Positions 5,942 to 7,304 of a stretch of DNA of 7,304 bases are shown in pieces; the stretch's first letter is position 1; each line of letters begins with the position of its first letter. The notes under the pieces were generated by a model. That model was not told where the DNA came from. It made no database searches and saw only the letters and a program-made list of their open reading frames with translations. The position numbers and the translations under genes were made by a program. The DNA is from an uncultured Oceanospirillales bacterium (GTDB lineage: Bacteria > Pseudomonadota > Gammaproteobacteria > Pseudomonadales > Litorivicinaceae). The DNA lies in contig CAJXTO010000071.1 in assembly GCA_913061245.1 (NCBI GenBank), positions 1-7,304 of the forward strand, given 5' to 3'.

Positions 5942-6464
5942 GTCATTACAGGATCAGTTACTTGCCCTCGGAGTCGCTAATAAAAAGAAGGCAAAGCAAG
6001 CGAAGCATCAGCAGCGCGTGGAGTCAAAAGAGCCTAAAGGGCCAGGCATTCAGGAAAGTCTTCAAGAAGCTCAGCAAAAAGCAAGAGATGAGAAAAAGGC
6101 GCGAGATCAGGCGTTAGCTGTTGATCGTGAAGCGAAGCGTTTAAAGGCTGAAAAGCTTGCTCAAGTTCGTGACATGGTGAAATCGAATGTGATTGATCGG
6201 GGTGTTGAAGCAGAACGCGTTGATTTTCGCTTTCCGTACGGGAAAAAGATTAGGCCGTTCCCGGTCAGCGCCGATGTGAGAGATCGATTAGCCCGCGGAA
6301 TGATTGGCCTGATTGAATTGGATGGCGCTATTTGCATTGTTCCGAGAGATATCTTGGAGAAATGTATTGAGCGACTTGAAGGCCAGGAAATTTTTTCGCA
6401 TCTTGCCAAGCTTGAAGAGCAAGATGATGACTATCCACCGATTCCTGACGATCTCGATTGGTAA
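5934..6464 (+). CDS. yaiL: DUF2058 family protein, YaiL-like
   Basis: A 176-residue soluble, highly charged protein of the DUF2058 family. E. coli YaiL belongs to it; the molecular role is not firmly known, and nucleic-acid binding has been suggested. The N-terminus MSKSLQDQLLALGV with a following KKKAKQAK run is the family hallmark. Residues 15-80 are Lys/Arg/Glu/Gln-rich and likely form a long helix or coiled coil. Residues 95-150 form a compact domain containing FRFPYGKKIRPFPV and AICIVPRDI. The acidic tail ends PIPDDLDW, matching the conserved P-DDL-W C-terminus. A GAGGA at 5921-5925, 8 nt upstream, supports ATG 5934, which overlaps the end of dnaB by 8 nt (ATGAGTAA). Its stop directly abuts the transporter start. 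The operon position suggests expression with dnaB but does not show a shared function. Confidence 0.9.
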   Translation: MSKSLQDQLLALGVANKKKAKQAKHQQRVESKEPKGPGIQESLQEAQQKARDEKKARDQALAVDREAKRLKAEKLAQVRDMVKSNVIDRGVEAERVDFRFPYGKKIRPFPVSADVRDRLARGMIGLIELDGAICIVPRDILEKCIERLEGQEIFSHLAKLEEQDDDYPPIPDDLDW

Positions 6465-7304
6465 ATGCCTATTTATGAGCTAGCGGCGCTTGGTGCGTCG
6501 CTATGTTTTGCGATCGCAGGCATGCTTGCTGTCGAACCCTCCCGAGCACTTGGCGCGATTCGTTTTAATCGAATCCGTATGCTGATTATGGCTGCAGTTC
6601 TGTTTGCGGCTTCTTTGACCACTGGCGGTATCAATACGCTCACGATCGAAGTTTTGCCAATTTTGCTCGTTTCGGGACTTGTTGGCATTTTCTTGGGTGA
6701 CACTTTTTTATTCGCCGGGCTCCGTCGCGTGGGTCCACGGCGTAACGCAGTGATGTTTGCCTTTAATGCACCGCTGACAGCAATCGCAGGCATTTTTTAT
6801 CTGGATGAAGTTCTCTCTTTGCCTGTGTTTTTGGGGTGCGTACTTGTGACAACAGGCGTTGTTGTGGCGATTGTCTATGGGAAAACACGCTCGTCTGCGA
6901 ATCACTGGGATGAGGTACAGGGATCGTTGCCGCTTGGTCTCTTTTTTGGCTTTTTGGCCGCTGCCGGTCAGGCTGGAGGTATTTTGTTGTCTCGACCTCT
7001 CATGGAGCAGGGTGTCGATCCAATAGCTGGTTCGGCTGTTCGAGTCGCAATTGCTGCTGTCGCCTTGGTTGCGGTGTATGAAGTATCTAATCGACAAGTG
7101 ACCAGAGATCATTCGATCTGGACGCGACAGATCATCATCCAGACCTTGGGGAGTGGCGTGATTGGTATGGGTGTTGGTATGACCCTTGTCATGTTTGCGC
7201 TGCAAGGCGGTGAGGCGGGAATTGTATCTACGCTCAGTTCGGCCGCGCCGGTACTTATATTGCCTATTCTTTGGGTTACCTCGGGCTATCGGCCAGCTCT
7301 GGGA
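6465..7304 (+). CDS. DMT superfamily (EamA) transporter, C-terminus outside window
   Basis: The frame is open for 280 codons from ATG 6465 to the right edge. Family members are about 300 residues, so only a short C-terminal part, probably the last helix, is missing. It is an inner-membrane protein with two EamA repeats (about 5-138 and 155-280). Visible hydrophobic segments lie near 4-23, 37-55, 62-86, 94-113, 118-138, 155-175, 188-206, 226-247 and 252-272. The first repeat carries GDTFLFAGLRRVGP (78-91), then a proline-containing helix and the LDE turn before helix 5. The second repeat carries the matching MTLVMFALQGGEAG (239-252) and SSAAPVL. DMT proteins export metabolites, amino acids or drugs, and the substrate cannot be read from this sequence. 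The start codon directly follows the TAA of the DUF2058 gene (TAAATG) with no clear Shine-Dalgarno, implying translational coupling. Confidence 0.92.
   Translation, partial: MPIYELAALGASLCFAIAGMLAVEPSRALGAIRFNRIRMLIMAAVLFAASLTTGGINTLTIEVLPILLVSGLVGIFLGDTFLFAGLRRVGPRRNAVMFAFNAPLTAIAGIFYLDEVLSLPVFLGCVLVTTGVVVAIVYGKTRSSANHWDEVQGSLPLGLFFGFLAAAGQAGGILLSRPLMEQGVDPIAGSAVRVAIAAVALVAVYEVSNRQVTRDHSIWTRQIIIQTLGSGVIGMGVGMTLVMFALQGGEAGIVSTLSSAAPVLILPILWVTSGYRPALG

Noticed and set aside
6708..7205. 165-codon minus-strand frame
   Set aside because: It is antisense to the well-supported DMT transporter, and its composition (rich in His, Arg, Asn and Cys) is typical of a shadow frame.

Overview
The window looks like ordinary chromosome from a gammaproteobacterium that I cannot place to genus. 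The evidence is a miaA–hflX pair of gammaproteobacterial type, a DUF2058 (YaiL-like) protein, a family best known from that class, and a class II tRNA-Leu whose 3' CCA is encoded in the DNA. Base composition looks balanced, genes are tightly packed, and there are no insertion sequences, phage genes or CRISPR repeats.

Layout. Positions 1-548 (minus strand) hold the N-terminal part of an exported protein: a signal peptide, an Ala-rich helix, a low-complexity linker and an Ig-like domain cut by the window edge. A 351-bp divergent intergenic region follows. A 3-hydroxyacyl-CoA dehydrogenase-family gene lies on the plus strand (900-1829). It converges on a small, very acidic 81-residue protein of unknown function (1843-2088, minus), which sits just downstream of tRNA-Leu(CAG) (2159-2245, minus). 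The tRNA has a near-consensus sigma-70 promoter at 2266-2294.

From 2309 to the right edge, five plus-strand genes form a probable operon: miaA (tRNA dimethylallyltransferase), hflX (ribosome-associated GTPase), dnaB (replicative helicase), a yaiL-like DUF2058 gene and a DMT/EamA transporter cut by the edge. Junctions are overlaps of 11 and 8 nt, one 29-nt gap and one direct stop-to-start abutment. The first two genes act on tRNA modification and ribosome rescue or splitting, the third on replication. The last two have no functional link to the others that I can see.

Start codons were revised from Shine-Dalgarno position and family N-termini for the dehydrogenase (GTG 900), the acidic protein (ATG 2088), hflX (GTG 3270) and dnaB (ATG 4562).

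I found no convincing new defence or mobile system. The points most worth a second look are the absence of hfq between miaA and hflX, the unusual hflX–dnaB junction, the tRNA/small acidic protein pair with no visible terminator between them, the overlap of the tRNA promoter with the miaA ribosome-binding region, and the truncated surface protein at the left edge.
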